A stretch of DNA of 64,000 bases from Paractinoplanes aksuensis (lineage in GTDB: Bacteria > Actinomycetota > Actinomycetes > Mycobacteriales > Micromonosporaceae), in NCBI RefSeq assembly GCF_024137025.1, contig NZ_JAMYJR010000018.1, positions 151,937 to 215,936 of the forward strand. The letters are read 5' to 3'. This document shows, in pieces, positions 51,306-60,085 of this stretch. The position numbers and the translations under genes are program-made. Position 1 is the first letter of the stretch, and each line of letters begins with the position of its first letter. A model generated the notes under the pieces. The model did no database searches and was not told where the DNA came from. It saw only the letters and a program-made list of their open reading frames with translations.

Positions 51306-51797
51306 CTAAGAGGACGAATCCTCCGTCGGGGCGAGGTGTTTGAACGCCTGCAGATTGGCCACCGACTCGCCCCGCTTCACGCGCCATTCCCACTCGCGCG
51401 TGATGGACGAACCGAAGCCGATCTCGAGCATCGTGTCGAACGACTCGTCGGCGTACGTCAGCACGACGCCCAGCAGCCGGTCGAGCTCGTCCTCGTCGAG
51501 GCCGCTCAGCGACACCCGCCCGGTCAGGTACACGTCCCCGGCCGCATCGATCGAGAACGACACCCCGTACATGCGGGCGTTGCGCCTCAACAGCCACGCC
51601 CACAGTTCCTCGTGCCGTTCGTCGGGGCGGCGCATCACGAACGCCTCGATGCGCAGCGCGTGCTCGCCGACGATCAGGTTGCACGCCGTCTTGAGCTTGT
51701 GGGTGCCGGGCAGCGTCACCACGTACGCGCCGGGACCGGTGGACTCCCATTCGAGTTCACGGTCGGTGAGCGCCTTCTCGATCAGGTCGGTCACCAT
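51306..51797 (-). CDS. YbjN-domain protein
   Basis: A 163-residue cytoplasmic protein with the YbjN/sensory-transduction-like fold. Landmarks are LIEKALTDRELEWESTGPGAYVVTLPG, LIVGEHALRIEAFVMRRPDE, LRRNARMYGVSFSIDAAGDVYLTGRVSL, and LDRLLGVVLTYADESFDTMLEIG. The fold resembles type III secretion chaperones; the molecular function is unknown. It overlaps mshA by 7 bases on the same strand and the pair is conserved (mshA-Rv0487 in mycobacteria, recalled), so it is probably co-transcribed with mycothiol synthesis. The start is ATG at 51797. Confidence 0.88.
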   Translation of the reverse strand: MVTDLIEKALTDRELEWESTGPGAYVVTLPGTHKLKTACNLIVGEHALRIEAFVMRRPDERHEELWAWLLRRNARMYGVSFSIDAAGDVYLTGRVSLSGLDEDELDRLLGVVLTYADESFDTMLEIGFGSSITREWEWRVKRGESVANLQAFKHLAPTEDSSS

Positions 51798-53059
51798 ACG
51801 TACGTCTCCAGGCGCTTCGCGATCAACGCGCGGTGCTCGGTCACCGCCTCACGGTAGACCTGCACCAGATTTTCGGCAGTGCGGTCCCACGAGAAGTCGG
51901 CGGCGTGCGCGACCGCGCCGGCCGACAGCTCGCGCCGCAAGGACGGTGAGGCGAGCAGGTCGTCGAGCACCCGCGCCCACTCCTCAGCGTCGTGGCCGTC
52001 GACCAGAACCCCGCTCAACCCGTCCCGTACGGCCGTCACGAGCCCGCCCACGGCGGCCGCCACCACCGGCGTACCGCAAGCTTGGGCCTCCAGAGCGACC
52101 AACCCGAACGACTCGTTGTAGGAGGGGACGGCGACCAGGTCGGCACTGCGGTACAGCGCGGCCAGCCCGGCCCCGTCCTGCGGCGGCAGGAAGACCACGG
52201 AGTCGCTGACCCCGAGCGATTCGGCCAGCTCGATGAGCGCGGACGGCCGCTCGAGCCCGGAGCCACTCGGCCCGCCACAGATGACCAGCATGGTGTCCGG
52301 TTCGCGCATCCGGGCCAGGGCCGAGATCAGCACATCGGGCGCCTTGAGCGGCTGGATCCGGCCGACGAAGGCGATGACCTTGCCCCGCTCGGGCAGGCCG
52401 AATCGGGAACGGTCGCGAACACCGGGGCGGAACCGCTCGAGGTCGACGCCGGGCTGGACGACGGTGACCCTGTCCGGGGCGGCGTCGTAGTAGGCAACCA
52501 GATCTTGCGCCTCGAAGCGGGTGTTGGCGACCAGCCGGTCGGACTCGGCGATCACCTGTTCCTCGCCGATCACCCGGGCCTTGGGCTCGGGCCGGTCACC
52601 GGCCGCGATCAGCCTGTTCTTGACCTTGGCCAGCGTGTGCGCGGTGTGCACGTGAGGCACGCCCCAGCGCTCCCGGGCCAGCCAGCCGACCTGGCCCGAG
52701 AGCCAGTAGTGCGAGTGGATCAGGTCGTAGCGGCCCGGCGGGTGCGCCGCCTCGGCCCGCAGCACGCCGTTGGTGAAGGCGCACAGCTGAGCCGGCAGCT
52801 CTTCCTTGGAGAGGCCCTCGAACGGCCCGGAGGTCACGTGCCGGACGGTCACCCCGGGGGCCATCTCGACCCGCGGGGGCAGGTCGCTGCGGGTGGACCG
52901 GGTGAAGATCTCGACCTCGACGCCGAGGCGGGCGAGCCGCTTGCTGACCTCGACGATGTACACGTTCATGCCGCCGGCGTCGCCGGTGCCCGGCTGCTCG
53001 AGCGGGGACGTGTGAACCGAGAGGGTGGCGATGCGCCGGGGGGTCGGCCATTCTGCCAC
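51791..53059 (-). CDS. mshA: D-inositol-3-phosphate glycosyltransferase
   Basis: A 422-residue GT4-family GT-B enzyme joining UDP-GlcNAc to inositol-3-phosphate, the first step of mycothiol synthesis. The N-terminal acceptor domain includes SVHTSPLEQPGTGDAGGMNVYIVEVS and LIHSHYWLSGQVGWLA. The donor domain has RIQPLKAPDVLISAL, FLPPQDGAGLAALYRSADLVAVPSYNESFGLVALEAQACGTPVVA with the EX7E motif. It predicts mycothiol as the main thiol of this organism. The start at 53059 gives MAEWPTPRRIATLSVHTSP. A GTCACCC-GG-GGGTGAC dyad at 53143-53158 lies in the divergent promoter region. Confidence 0.95.
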   Translation of the reverse strand: MAEWPTPRRIATLSVHTSPLEQPGTGDAGGMNVYIVEVSKRLARLGVEVEIFTRSTRSDLPPRVEMAPGVTVRHVTSGPFEGLSKEELPAQLCAFTNGVLRAEAAHPPGRYDLIHSHYWLSGQVGWLARERWGVPHVHTAHTLAKVKNRLIAAGDRPEPKARVIGEEQVIAESDRLVANTRFEAQDLVAYYDAAPDRVTVVQPGVDLERFRPGVRDRSRFGLPERGKVIAFVGRIQPLKAPDVLISALARMREPDTMLVICGGPSGSGLERPSALIELAESLGVSDSVVFLPPQDGAGLAALYRSADLVAVPSYNESFGLVALEAQACGTPVVAAAVGGLVTAVRDGLSGVLVDGHDAEEWARVLDDLLASPSLRRELSAGAVAHAADFSWDRTAENLVQVYREAVTEHRALIAKRLETYVW

Positions 53060-53183
53060 GGTGGTTCCTCCTGGACTCCTGACATGGGGATTGTTGCGCT
53101 GTCATTAATCTTCCCCGCCCAGGTGCTCCGAACCACAATCCCGTCACCCGGGGGTGACTCATCTCATCGGGAAGGATGGGGTC

Positions 53184-53939
53184 ATGCAGAACATCGCTGT
53201 GGTCACGGGTGCGTCGAGCGGCATCGGGGCGGCGACCGCCCGCCGGCTCGCCACCGAGGGGTTCCATGTCGTGGCGGCGGCCCGGCGCACCGACCGGCTG
53301 GCCGAGCTGACGAAAGAGATCGGCCCGGCCGCGACCGCGGTCGAGTGCGACGTCACGTCCGACGAGTCGGTGGCGGCCCTGGCGGCGGCGGTGACCGCGC
53401 TCGGCGGGCCGGTGACGTTGCTGGTCAACAACGCGGGCGGGGCGGTCGGCCTCGATCCGGTCGAGTCCGGCTCGGCCGCCGACTGGCAGGCGATGTACGA
53501 CGTGAACGTGCTCGGCACCCTGCGGGTCACCCAGGCCCTGCTGCCGACCCTGGTGGCGAGCGGGAACGGGACGATCGTGACGGTCGGTTCGACCGCGGGC
53601 TTCACCGTGTACGAGGGCGGCGGCGGTTACACGGCGGCCAAGCACGCCCAGAACGCCCTGGTCGGCACCCTGCGGCTCGAGTTGTCGGGTAAGCCCGTAC
53701 GCGTCGTCGAGGTCGACCCGGGCATGGTGCGCACCGACGAGTTCTCGCTCAAGCGCTTCGGCGGCGACCAGACCAAGGCCGACGCGATCTACGACGGGGT
53801 GCGAGAGCCGCTGGTGGCCGACGACATCGCCGACATCATCGCGTTCGCCGCGACCCGGCCGCACCACGTCAACCTCGACCGGATCGTGGTGCGCCCGATC
53901 GCGCAGGCCGCCCAGCACAAGGTCTACCGGGAGAAGTAG
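53184..53939 (+). CDS. Short-chain dehydrogenase/reductase
   Basis: A 251-residue classical SDR. The nucleotide motif is VVTGASSGIGAATARRLA (about 6-23), the arginine AARRTDRL suggests NADP preference, and NNAGG follows. Catalytic residues are Ser in VTVGSTAGFTVYEGGGGYTAAKHAQNALV, with Tyr and Lys in YTAAK. The substrate is unknown, as for most SDR proteins. The ATG at 53184 fits the family; the 30-base in-frame extension upstream is not needed. It is divergent from mshA and is followed, 2 bases later, by a methyltransferase gene, suggesting an operon. Confidence 0.92.
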   Translation: MQNIAVVTGASSGIGAATARRLATEGFHVVAAARRTDRLAELTKEIGPAATAVECDVTSDESVAALAAAVTALGGPVTLLVNNAGGAVGLDPVESGSAADWQAMYDVNVLGTLRVTQALLPTLVASGNGTIVTVGSTAGFTVYEGGGGYTAAKHAQNALVGTLRLELSGKPVRVVEVDPGMVRTDEFSLKRFGGDQTKADAIYDGVREPLVADDIADIIAFAATRPHHVNLDRIVVRPIAQAAQHKVYREK

Positions 53940-53941
53940 GC

Positions 53942-54694
53942 GTGCGGCCGGTCGGCGCCATCACCCGGGGGACGACCAATCCCAACCGGCTGCGCCGCGT
54001 CGACAACTACATCGCGTACCGGTGTGGTGATCTGCTGCGGCGGGCCGGGGCCCCGGTCGTGGTCGATCTCGGCTACGGCGCCACTCCGGTCACCGCGGTC
54101 GAGTTGCGGGCCCGGCTGGCCGCGGCCGTGCGCCCGGATGTCACGGTCGTCGGTCTCGAGATCGATCCCGTACGGGTCTCGGCCGCCCAGCCCCACGCCG
54201 ACCCCCCGCGCCTGGAGTTCCGGCGGGGTGGTTTCGAGCTGGCCGGCCTGCGCCCGGCGGTGGTGCGCGCGTTCAACGTGCTCCGCCAGTATGCCGAGGA
54301 CGAGGTGGCCGCGGCCTGGACGGCGATGACCGCGACCGGCGCCGTGCTGGTCGAGGGCACCTGCGACGAGCTGGGCCGGATAGCGACGTGGACGGTGGTC
54401 GAGGGCGGGGCACCGAGCACACTGACGTTTTCCGCCCGGTTGTCCGATCTGGACCATCCGGCGACGTTCGCCGAGCGGCTGCCCAAGGCCCTGATCCACC
54501 ACAACGTGCCGGGCGAGCCGGTGCACGAGCTGCTGAAGGCGCTGGGCCGCGCGTGGGAGACCGAGGCGACCCCGTTCGGGCCGCGGCAACGCTGGCTGGC
54601 CACCGCCCGGCGGATGCGCGACGAGGGCTGGCCGGTGCTCGACGGCCCGGCCCGCTGGAAGCTGGGCGAACTGACGCTGCCCTGGCCTGATTGA
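53942..54694 (+). CDS. Class I SAM-dependent methyltransferase-like protein
   Basis: A 250-residue protein. The SAM-binding strand reads VVVDLGYGATPVTAVELRARLA (about 38-59) with acidic VVGLEIDPVRVSAA. Then comes the sequence LAGLRPAVVRAFNVLRQYAEDEV, where the usual DxFD-type motif is replaced. The C-terminal half includes FAERLPKALIHHNVPGEPVHELL and RWLATARRMRDEGWPVLDGPAR, conserved in actinobacterial homologues near mshA. The substrate is unknown. The GTG at 53942 is 2 bases past the SDR stop. A 14-bp hairpin lies 9 bases beyond the stop. Confidence 0.8.
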   Translation: MRPVGAITRGTTNPNRLRRVDNYIAYRCGDLLRRAGAPVVVDLGYGATPVTAVELRARLAAAVRPDVTVVGLEIDPVRVSAAQPHADPPRLEFRRGGFELAGLRPAVVRAFNVLRQYAEDEVAAAWTAMTATGAVLVEGTCDELGRIATWTVVEGGAPSTLTFSARLSDLDHPATFAERLPKALIHHNVPGEPVHELLKALGRAWETEATPFGPRQRWLATARRMRDEGWPVLDGPARWKLGELTLPWPD

Positions 54695-54703
54695 AGAAGT
54701 CGA

Positions 54704-54739
54704 GGCCGGGCCGGTCCTCCGCAGCGGACCGGCCCGGCC
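54704..54739 (+). terminator. 14-bp hairpin after the methyltransferase gene
   Basis: GGCCGGGCCGGTCC (54704-54717) and GGACCGGCCCGGCC (54726-54739) are perfect complements with an 8-base loop. No U-tract follows, but the stem is very stable. Confidence 0.7.
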
Positions 54740-54830
54740 CCCAGGGGGGCGAGTAACGTCTGCCACCCAGATTCCCGGGTGACAGGTGCCGTGCGGGTGA
54801 TCGGTCAGGTGCGGGTCGGGAGCCTCGGAG

Positions 54831-55223
54831 TCAGTCGCCGAGCACCGAGCGCAGCGTCTGAACGAGCAGTTCGCTGCTGAACGGCTTCTTCACCAGCAGC
54901 GCGTCCTCGCCGATGAGGCCGTCGGCCACGGCGATCTCCTTGGGCAGCCCCGAGATGTAGACCACGCTCATCTCGGGCCGCAGCTGGGTCGCCGACCGGG
55001 ACAGCTCGCCGCCCGAGACGCCGGGCAGCCCGAGGTCGGTGACCAGGATGTCGATGTCGCCCGGATGCTCCCGGCAGGCGGTGATGGCCTGTTGCGAGTC
55101 GCCGGCGATCAGGGTGGCGAAGCCGCGGCGCTCGAGCATCCGGCGCATGATGTCGCGTAGGTCCTCTTCGTCGTCGACGACCAGGACCGTGGGCCGGGTC
55201 TCGGGTGCGGGCGCCTGCGACAT
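54831..55223 (-). CDS. Single-domain (CheY-like) response regulator
   Basis: A 130-residue receiver domain with no output domain. It has TVLVVDDEEDLRDIMRRML (acidic pocket DD), phospho-acceptor Asp in DILVTDLGLPGVSGGEL, Ser/Thr position in VVYISGLP and Lys in LLVKKPFSSELLVQTL. The starting MSQAPAPETRPT follows GGAGG by 4 bases (ATG 55223). Such proteins relay phosphate or act on motility or kinases by direct contact. A histidine kinase without a sensor domain lies 600 bases away and could be its partner. The nearby flagellar genes make a chemotaxis link possible but unproven. Confidence 0.9.
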   Translation of the reverse strand: MSQAPAPETRPTVLVVDDEEDLRDIMRRMLERRGFATLIAGDSQQAITACREHPGDIDILVTDLGLPGVSGGELSRSATQLRPEMSVVYISGLPKEIAVADGLIGEDALLVKKPFSSELLVQTLRSVLGD

Positions 55224-55534
55224 GGATCCTCCCGGTGTGATGTCACATTCCGTGCCGGTTCGCGCTCTCACGCTAACCGCAGGAGGTTGCACGGTCCGGC
55301 CTTTGCCCATCCCGGGCCGGGGAGCGTTGCCGGTCGCCCAGATCACCCGTTGGAATACGCATGCTCGCAACTGGTTGAGGGAAGGTGTGGAGTGGCCCGG
55401 TTGCACCTGGGTTGCAACGCCTCCAGGGCCGTAGGAGTGCCCTGGAAGATCGAAGAGAACAGCTAAAGCGGTGTGGCGCGGAGCCGATCAACACGGAGTA
55501 CCGCTACACACCGCCACTGAGCAAGGAGTGCGAT
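55224..55534. other. Intergenic region between divergent genes, 311 bases
   Basis: Holds the promoters of the response regulator and the small zinc-ribbon gene. The only structure noted is the dyad GTTGCA-N7-TGCAAC at 55400-55418, a possible operator. Open frames here are not convincing. Confidence 0.55.
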
Positions 55535-55747
55535 ATGTCCAGCCTGCTGTCGCCCGAGATCACCACCGTTGCCGCGATGACCGAGCGTTGCGACCGTTGC
55601 AGCGCCGCCGCCAAGCTGGTGGTCACGCTGACCAGCGGTGGCGAGCTGGCGTTCTGCGGCCACCACGCCAACCGGCACAGCGAGGACATCCTGCGGGTCG
55701 GCGAGCGCATCGCCCTCGAGGACGGTTTCGAGTGGGCCGGAAAGTGA
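55535..55747 (+). CDS. Small zinc-ribbon-like protein, DUF7455 type
   Basis: A 70-residue protein with CDRCSAAAKLVVTLTSGGEL (about 19-38) followed by AFCGHHANRHSEDI. The CxxC and C..HH..H pattern suggests one zinc ion. The family is widespread and short in actinobacteria, often near sigma factor or ribonuclease genes; the function is unknown. AAGGAG precedes the ATG at 55535 by 8 bases. The gene ends 58 bases before the histidine kinase gene, and both are on the plus strand, so they may share a transcript. Confidence 0.85.
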   Translation: MSSLLSPEITTVAAMTERCDRCSAAAKLVVTLTSGGELAFCGHHANRHSEDILRVGERIALEDGFEWAGK

Positions 55748-55804
55748 CCGCTTGACACGCTTGCGTCGCGTTATGCTCGTTTCCTCAGTTATTGAGGGGA
55801 TTAC

Positions 55805-56698
55805 GTGCAGCATGCGGCGCGTGATCTGGGCAGACTTCCCTGGCTGATCGCCGGGGGCACCGGAGCCGCGATCACCCTGGGTATCGCGGTCCTGCTCAGA
55901 TCACTCCGAGGTGATCCGCCGGACGGCCCTTCCGCCGTTCCGGCGGCTGCTCTCGTTCCGGCCGGGCCGGCGCTGGATGCCGCCCGCGACGAAGCCGCCC
56001 GACTGCGGGCGGAAGCCGCCCAACTGCGCACCGCGCACGCGAATCTCGAGGCGGCGCTGACCTTCAAGAACGACCTCACGTCGATGCTGACGCACGACGT
56101 CGCGCAGCCCATCAGCTCGATCGCCAGCCTGGCCGAACTGTTGCGCTCGGACTGGGACGACCTGCCCGAGGACCTGCGACTCGAACTGGCCACGAAGATC
56201 GACAAGAACACGCAGCGCCTGATCAAGATGATGAACGATCTTCAGCTGCTGTTCCGGCTGGACACCGGCTCGGTCACGGCGCGGCGGAATCCCGTACCCC
56301 TGAAGGAGATCGCCGAGGCGGTCGCGCCCGGGGAGATCGACGTCGAGATCGGTGACGAATCGGTGCTGGCCGACCGCGGCCATGTGCAGGTGGTGCTGCA
56401 AAATCTGGTCAACAACGCTTTGGCGTACGGCGGGAAGCCCGTGATCGTCAGCGCGGCCCGGCACGGCGAGCAGGTCGAGGTGGTCGTGCGCGACCACGGG
56501 CCCGGCATCGCCGAGGACCTGTTGCCGACGCTGTTCGGCCGCTTCGCCCGCGGCGCCGGCCTGGGGCTGTTCATCGTCCGCCACCTGGTCGAGGCCAACG
56601 GCGGGACGATCCGCTACGAGCACGCCGTCCCGCGGGGCGCCCGTCTGGTCGTGACCCTGGAAGCGGCCGGCCCGATGCCGAGCCGGCCGCCCTGGTGA
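55805..56698 (+). CDS. Sensor histidine kinase without recognisable sensor domain
   Basis: A 297-residue kinase. A single N-terminal membrane helix (about 12-31, LPWLIAGGTGAAITLGIAVLL) is followed by a coiled coil (LDAARDEAARLRAEAAQLRTAHANLEAAL). The HisKA helix has phospho-acceptor His in SMLTHDVAQPISSIASLAEL, and the ATPase domain has VLQNLVNNALAYG, DHGPGIAEDLLP and GAGLGLFIVRHLVEANGG. No PAS, HAMP or extracellular domain is present, so the signal must come through the membrane helix or a partner. GTG 55805 follows GAGGGGA. TTGACA at 55752-55757 could be a -35 box, though the spacing to TATGCT is short. Confidence 0.88.
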   Translation: MQHAARDLGRLPWLIAGGTGAAITLGIAVLLRSLRGDPPDGPSAVPAAALVPAGPALDAARDEAARLRAEAAQLRTAHANLEAALTFKNDLTSMLTHDVAQPISSIASLAELLRSDWDDLPEDLRLELATKIDKNTQRLIKMMNDLQLLFRLDTGSVTARRNPVPLKEIAEAVAPGEIDVEIGDESVLADRGHVQVVLQNLVNNALAYGGKPVIVSAARHGEQVEVVVRDHGPGIAEDLLPTLFGRFARGAGLGLFIVRHLVEANGGTIRYEHAVPRGARLVVTLEAAGPMPSRPPW

Positions 56699-56701
56699 CT
56701 G

Positions 56702-57496
56702 CTACAGATCGTGGGCGCTGCCGCGGTCCTCTTCGTTGATCATGCCGTCGCCCCAGGCGTCGCGGCCCGTGGTGCGACCACCCATCTTGGCGCTGGCCCC
56801 GGCGGCCGGGCCGCCGCTGATCGGTCCGGTGGCGGCGACGCGGCGACCGGGGGCGAGCACGTCGTCGAGGTCGTGCGCGCTGCGGATGCCGGGGGCGCTG
56901 GTGATGTCGACGTTGGTCGCCATCGTGGACGCGGTCATCCCGTGGTACGGCAGGTCGACCCGGCTGGCGTTGCTGTGCTCGCCCGCGCTGGTCCCCCAGC
57001 CGGCGCCGGGGTGGGCGCGGTTGCGGGCCCGGGCGGCGACCGCGGCCGGGCTCGGCACCGGCGGGGCCGGCTTCTTGGTGCTGACGCCGCTCTCGACCAG
57101 GCCCTTGAAGGCGGTCAGGTCGGCCTTCAGGCGCTTGTTGAGGGAGGCCTGGCCGTGCCGGTCGTTCGGCATGAGGAAGGCGATGTCGGCCTCGAGCTGG
57201 GCGACCACCTGGGTCTTGGTCTCGCCCATGGGCCGCAGCGTGATGGTCTCGGCCAGCAGCGGCCCGTCGGTGCAGGTCCAGGCGACCCGCTCGTCCATCG
57301 AGCGCTCGGTGAACTGGGCGTCGAACTCGCGGCGCTTGCCCTCGACGTCCATGATCCAGTGGGTGCGGTCGTTGCCGATCGAGGTGACCTGCTGGACGCC
57401 GCTCATGAACTGTGGGTAGTTCTCGAACGCGGCGAGTTGCTCGTACACCGTGTGTACCGGTGCACTGACCTCGATGGCCTGCTGAACCATACTCAT
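56702..57496 (-). CDS. SRPBCC (polyketide cyclase/dehydrase-like) protein with disordered tail
   Basis: A 264-residue protein. The N-terminal 145 residues form a helix-grip domain: VQQAIEVSAPVHTVYEQLAAFENYPQFMSGVQQVT, WIMDVEGKRREFDAQFTERS and the C-terminal helix LNKRLKADLTAFKGLVES. The C-terminal 120 residues are Ala/Gly/Ser-rich and unstructured. It resembles COQ10/START-like lipid-binding proteins found in actinobacterial cyclase/dehydrase families. It is convergent with the kinase gene, whose stop is 3 bases away, and is followed upstream by the PHP gene on the same strand. The ligand is unknown. Confidence 0.82.
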   Translation of the reverse strand: MSMVQQAIEVSAPVHTVYEQLAAFENYPQFMSGVQQVTSIGNDRTHWIMDVEGKRREFDAQFTERSMDERVAWTCTDGPLLAETITLRPMGETKTQVVAQLEADIAFLMPNDRHGQASLNKRLKADLTAFKGLVESGVSTKKPAPPVPSPAAVAARARNRAHPGAGWGTSAGEHSNASRVDLPYHGMTASTMATNVDITSAPGIRSAHDLDDVLAPGRRVAATGPISGGPAAGASAKMGGRTTGRDAWGDGMINEEDRGSAHDL

Positions 57497-57577
57497 CGCT
57501 TCTCTCCCATGCCTGCGCGTGGTGACTTCGGCATGACTGAGAGTACGGAGGCGACTACGAGCAGCGTCCCGTTTCGC

Positions 57578-58321
57578 TCAGACCCGGCGGACGTACTGCC
57601 ACTGGCCGACCTCGGTCGCGTACCGGGCGTCACTCGCGGGGACCAGGATCACCCCCGCCGCACGCAGCTGGGCCAGAACCCGGGGCGAGGGTGACCGCCA
57701 GGCCTCGCTGACCTCGACCACGGTGCCGGTCTCGCGGCAGGCGGCGGCCAGGGCGTGGACCAGGTCGGCCGACAGCACGGCGTCGTCCAGGCCGGCCTCG
57801 GCGAGCAGGCTGAGCGGGCGGGCGAGCTGGGTCGGCGCGTAGCGCGAGGCTCGGTCGAGGCCCCGCGCGGTCGCGGTCACCAGCGTCTCGGCGACCTGGC
57901 CGGCGGTGAGCGCGCCGGCGGTCAGCATCGCCCGCACCTCGCGCGGACCGGCCGGACCGGCGGGCAGCGGCAGGGCGGACACGGCGACCGAGAGGATCTC
58001 GAGGTGACCCAGGTCGGGCGGCAGGGCGAGCCAGCCGTCCGGGCGGACGACCTCGACCTCGGCCGCGATGCGCAGGCGCATCTCCGTACGCCGCCGGGCC
58101 CGGCGCACCGAGTCGGCGTAGGCGCCGAGCCAGGTGGAGTCCGGGCCGACCTGGTCGGCGAACGTGACGGCGGCGAGCCCGGCCCGGTCCGCGGCCGAGA
58201 CGACCACACCGACCGCGTCACGCCCGGCCGAGAAGCCGGTGTGCACGTGGGCATCGGTGGACAGATCCAGTGCGTCGACGGTGGCGACCGCACCGATGAC
58301 TGATTCCCGCTCCGCGCTCAC
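57578..58321 (-). CDS. PHP-domain protein with altered metal site
   Basis: A 247-residue PHP (histidinol-phosphatase-like) protein. The first metal motif is kept (STDAHVHTGFSAGRDAV). The usual TDH is ADQ (VTFADQVGPDSTW), and the terminal SDAH is SDAR (VPASDARYATEVGQW). The Glu of the third motif appears in LRIAAEVEVV. Missing His residues at two positions suggest weak or lost hydrolase activity, or a different metal content. Homologues are common in Micromonosporaceae as 'PHP domain-containing protein'. Start at 58321; the region before it has no strong ribosome binding site. Confidence 0.8.
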   Translation of the reverse strand: MSAERESVIGAVATVDALDLSTDAHVHTGFSAGRDAVGVVVSAADRAGLAAVTFADQVGPDSTWLGAYADSVRRARRRTEMRLRIAAEVEVVRPDGWLALPPDLGHLEILSVAVSALPLPAGPAGPREVRAMLTAGALTAGQVAETLVTATARGLDRASRYAPTQLARPLSLLAEAGLDDAVLSADLVHALAAACRETGTVVEVSEAWRSPSPRVLAQLRAAGVILVPASDARYATEVGQWQYVRRV

Positions 58322-58429
58322 TGTCTCTCCCCGCCTGATGCCCGACGGGCTCCTCCCGTCTGACCACGAGCATGGGGTCGCGGTGTTGTCAGCCCTGGTT
58401 ACGGGCCGGTGCAGATCGGGTGCGCGGGC

Positions 58430-59989
58430 TCACAGCCGGAAGGCGCTGACCAGGCTGCGCAGCTCGTCGGCGGTGTGGGCCACGCCGTCGGAGGCCGTGC
58501 GGGTCTGCTCGACGCCGCGGACGGCCTCGGCGCTGGCCGACGAGACGTCCGAGATGTTGGTGGCGATGCGGGCCGAGCCGTTGGCCACCTCGGCGATGCT
58601 GCGGCTCATCTCCCCGGTCGTCGCGGTCTGTTGCTCGACGGCGGAGGCGATGGTGGTCTGGAAGTCGTTGATCTGGCCGATGACCTCGCTGATGCGGGAG
58701 ATGACCTCGACCGCGCCGCCGGTGTCCTGCTGGATGGCGGCGACGCGGGTGCCGATGTCCTCGGTGGCGCGGGCGGTCTCCTGGGCCAGGTCCTTGACCT
58801 CGCTGGCGACCACGGCGAAGCCCTTACCGGCCTCACCGGCGCGGGCAGCCTCGATGGTGGCGTTCAGCGCGAGCAGGTTGGTCTGCTCGGCGATCGAGGT
58901 GATCAGCTTGATGACGTTGCCGATCTCGGCCGAGGAGTCGCCGAGCTGACGGACGGTCTCGGTGGCCCGGGCGGCCTCGGACACGGCCACCGACGCGATC
59001 TGGGCCGATTCGCTGGTGTTGCGCGAGATCTCGCGGATGGCCAGTCCCATCTCCTCGGCGCCGGCCGCCACCGTCTGCACGTTGCGCGAGATCTCGTCGG
59101 CCTCGGTGGCCGCCGACGCGGACTGCCGGTCGGTGCGCTGGGCCGCCTCGGCGATCTGGGCCGCGACCGAGGACAACTCGCCGGCCGCGCCGGCCAGGGC
59201 GTCGGCGTCCCGCCCGATCGTGGTCAGCGAACCGCGGATCGACTCCAGCGCGCCGTCGAGCCCGGCCGCCATCCGGCCCAGCTCGTCGCGGCTCGTGATG
59301 CCGCTGCGGTTGGTCAGGTCGCCCCGGGCCAGCGCGTCGATGACGGCGCCGAGCTGGCGCACCGGCACCAGGATCGAGCGGGCCAGCGGGACGGCCAGGC
59401 CGATCAGCAGAGCCAGACCGGCCAGCGCGATCACGATCGACGTCGTGCGGGTGCGGCTGACCGTGGTCGCCATGTCGGCCTTCTCGATGTCGACCGCGGC
59501 CCCGACCTGGTCGACCAGCCCACCGAGGACGTCGTCGGTCTTGTTGTTACGCTCGGAGATCTCCCCCGTCCGGCCCCGGACCGACGCCGGGTCGTCGGCC
59601 GCCGCGGCGACGAATTCGCTGATGAACGTGCCGAAGTCGACGAAGTCGGGCCGGCTCTGGGCGAAGGTCGCGGCCATGTCCTCCGGCAGCCCGGCCGCGA
59701 CCACGGCGTCGGCCGCCTCGGTGGACGACTGCACGTCGTCGATCACGTCCTGGCTGACGTCCTCGCCCAGGGCGGCCCGGTTGGCGTCCACCTTGAGCTC
59801 GCTCTGCCGGGTGTCGAGGTGGTTGAGCGCGGCCAGGCCGGCCTGCAGCTTGGAGACCCGGTCGGCCTGCGCGGCCAGCTGGTTCTGGCTCACCAGCGTG
59901 ACCGCGGCCAGCGCCCCCAGCATCAGGGCACCCATGAGAACGATCAGGCCGAGCCGTTTGGCAATGCCTAGTTGCGCCAATCGCGACAT
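58430..59989 (-). CDS. Methyl-accepting chemotaxis protein
   Basis: A 519-residue chemoreceptor. TM1 is about 14-36 (LGLIVLMGALMLGALAAVTLV). The four-helix-bundle-type periplasmic (outer) domain spans about 37-184, and TM2 about 186-208 (SIVIALAGLALLIGLAVPLA). HAMP follows (ILVPVRQLGAVIDALARGDLT), then the signalling domain with the hairpin tip TSIAEQTNLLALNATIEAARAGEAGKGFAVVASEVKDLA. It would relay ligand sensing to CheA/CheW and hence to the flagellar motor. The ATG at 59989 follows AAGGGGGA. The terminator of csrA lies just upstream. Confidence 0.93.
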   Translation of the reverse strand: MSRLAQLGIAKRLGLIVLMGALMLGALAAVTLVSQNQLAAQADRVSKLQAGLAALNHLDTRQSELKVDANRAALGEDVSQDVIDDVQSSTEAADAVVAAGLPEDMAATFAQSRPDFVDFGTFISEFVAAAADDPASVRGRTGEISERNNKTDDVLGGLVDQVGAAVDIEKADMATTVSRTRTTSIVIALAGLALLIGLAVPLARSILVPVRQLGAVIDALARGDLTNRSGITSRDELGRMAAGLDGALESIRGSLTTIGRDADALAGAAGELSSVAAQIAEAAQRTDRQSASAATEADEISRNVQTVAAGAEEMGLAIREISRNTSESAQIASVAVSEAARATETVRQLGDSSAEIGNVIKLITSIAEQTNLLALNATIEAARAGEAGKGFAVVASEVKDLAQETARATEDIGTRVAAIQQDTGGAVEVISRISEVIGQINDFQTTIASAVEQQTATTGEMSRSIAEVANGSARIATNISDVSSASAEAVRGVEQTRTASDGVAHTADELRSLVSAFRL

Positions 59990-60085
59990 CGATCCCCCTT
60001 GAACGCCGGTACTGGCCCGCAATGCGCGGTTATGAACATTTTTCAGTTCTTCCGGTGCGAGGGGTGTGTTTCCGGCAAATCGGGA

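Noticed and set aside
53143..53158. GTCACCC-GG-GGGTGAC as a BldD box
   Set aside because: The half-sites are similar but the spacing is off by one; kept only as a nameless dyad between mshA and the SDR gene.
60070..60076. GCCGGAA upstream of the chemoreceptor gene as a FliA -10
   Set aside because: No CTCA-like element lies 15-17 bases before it on the minus strand.
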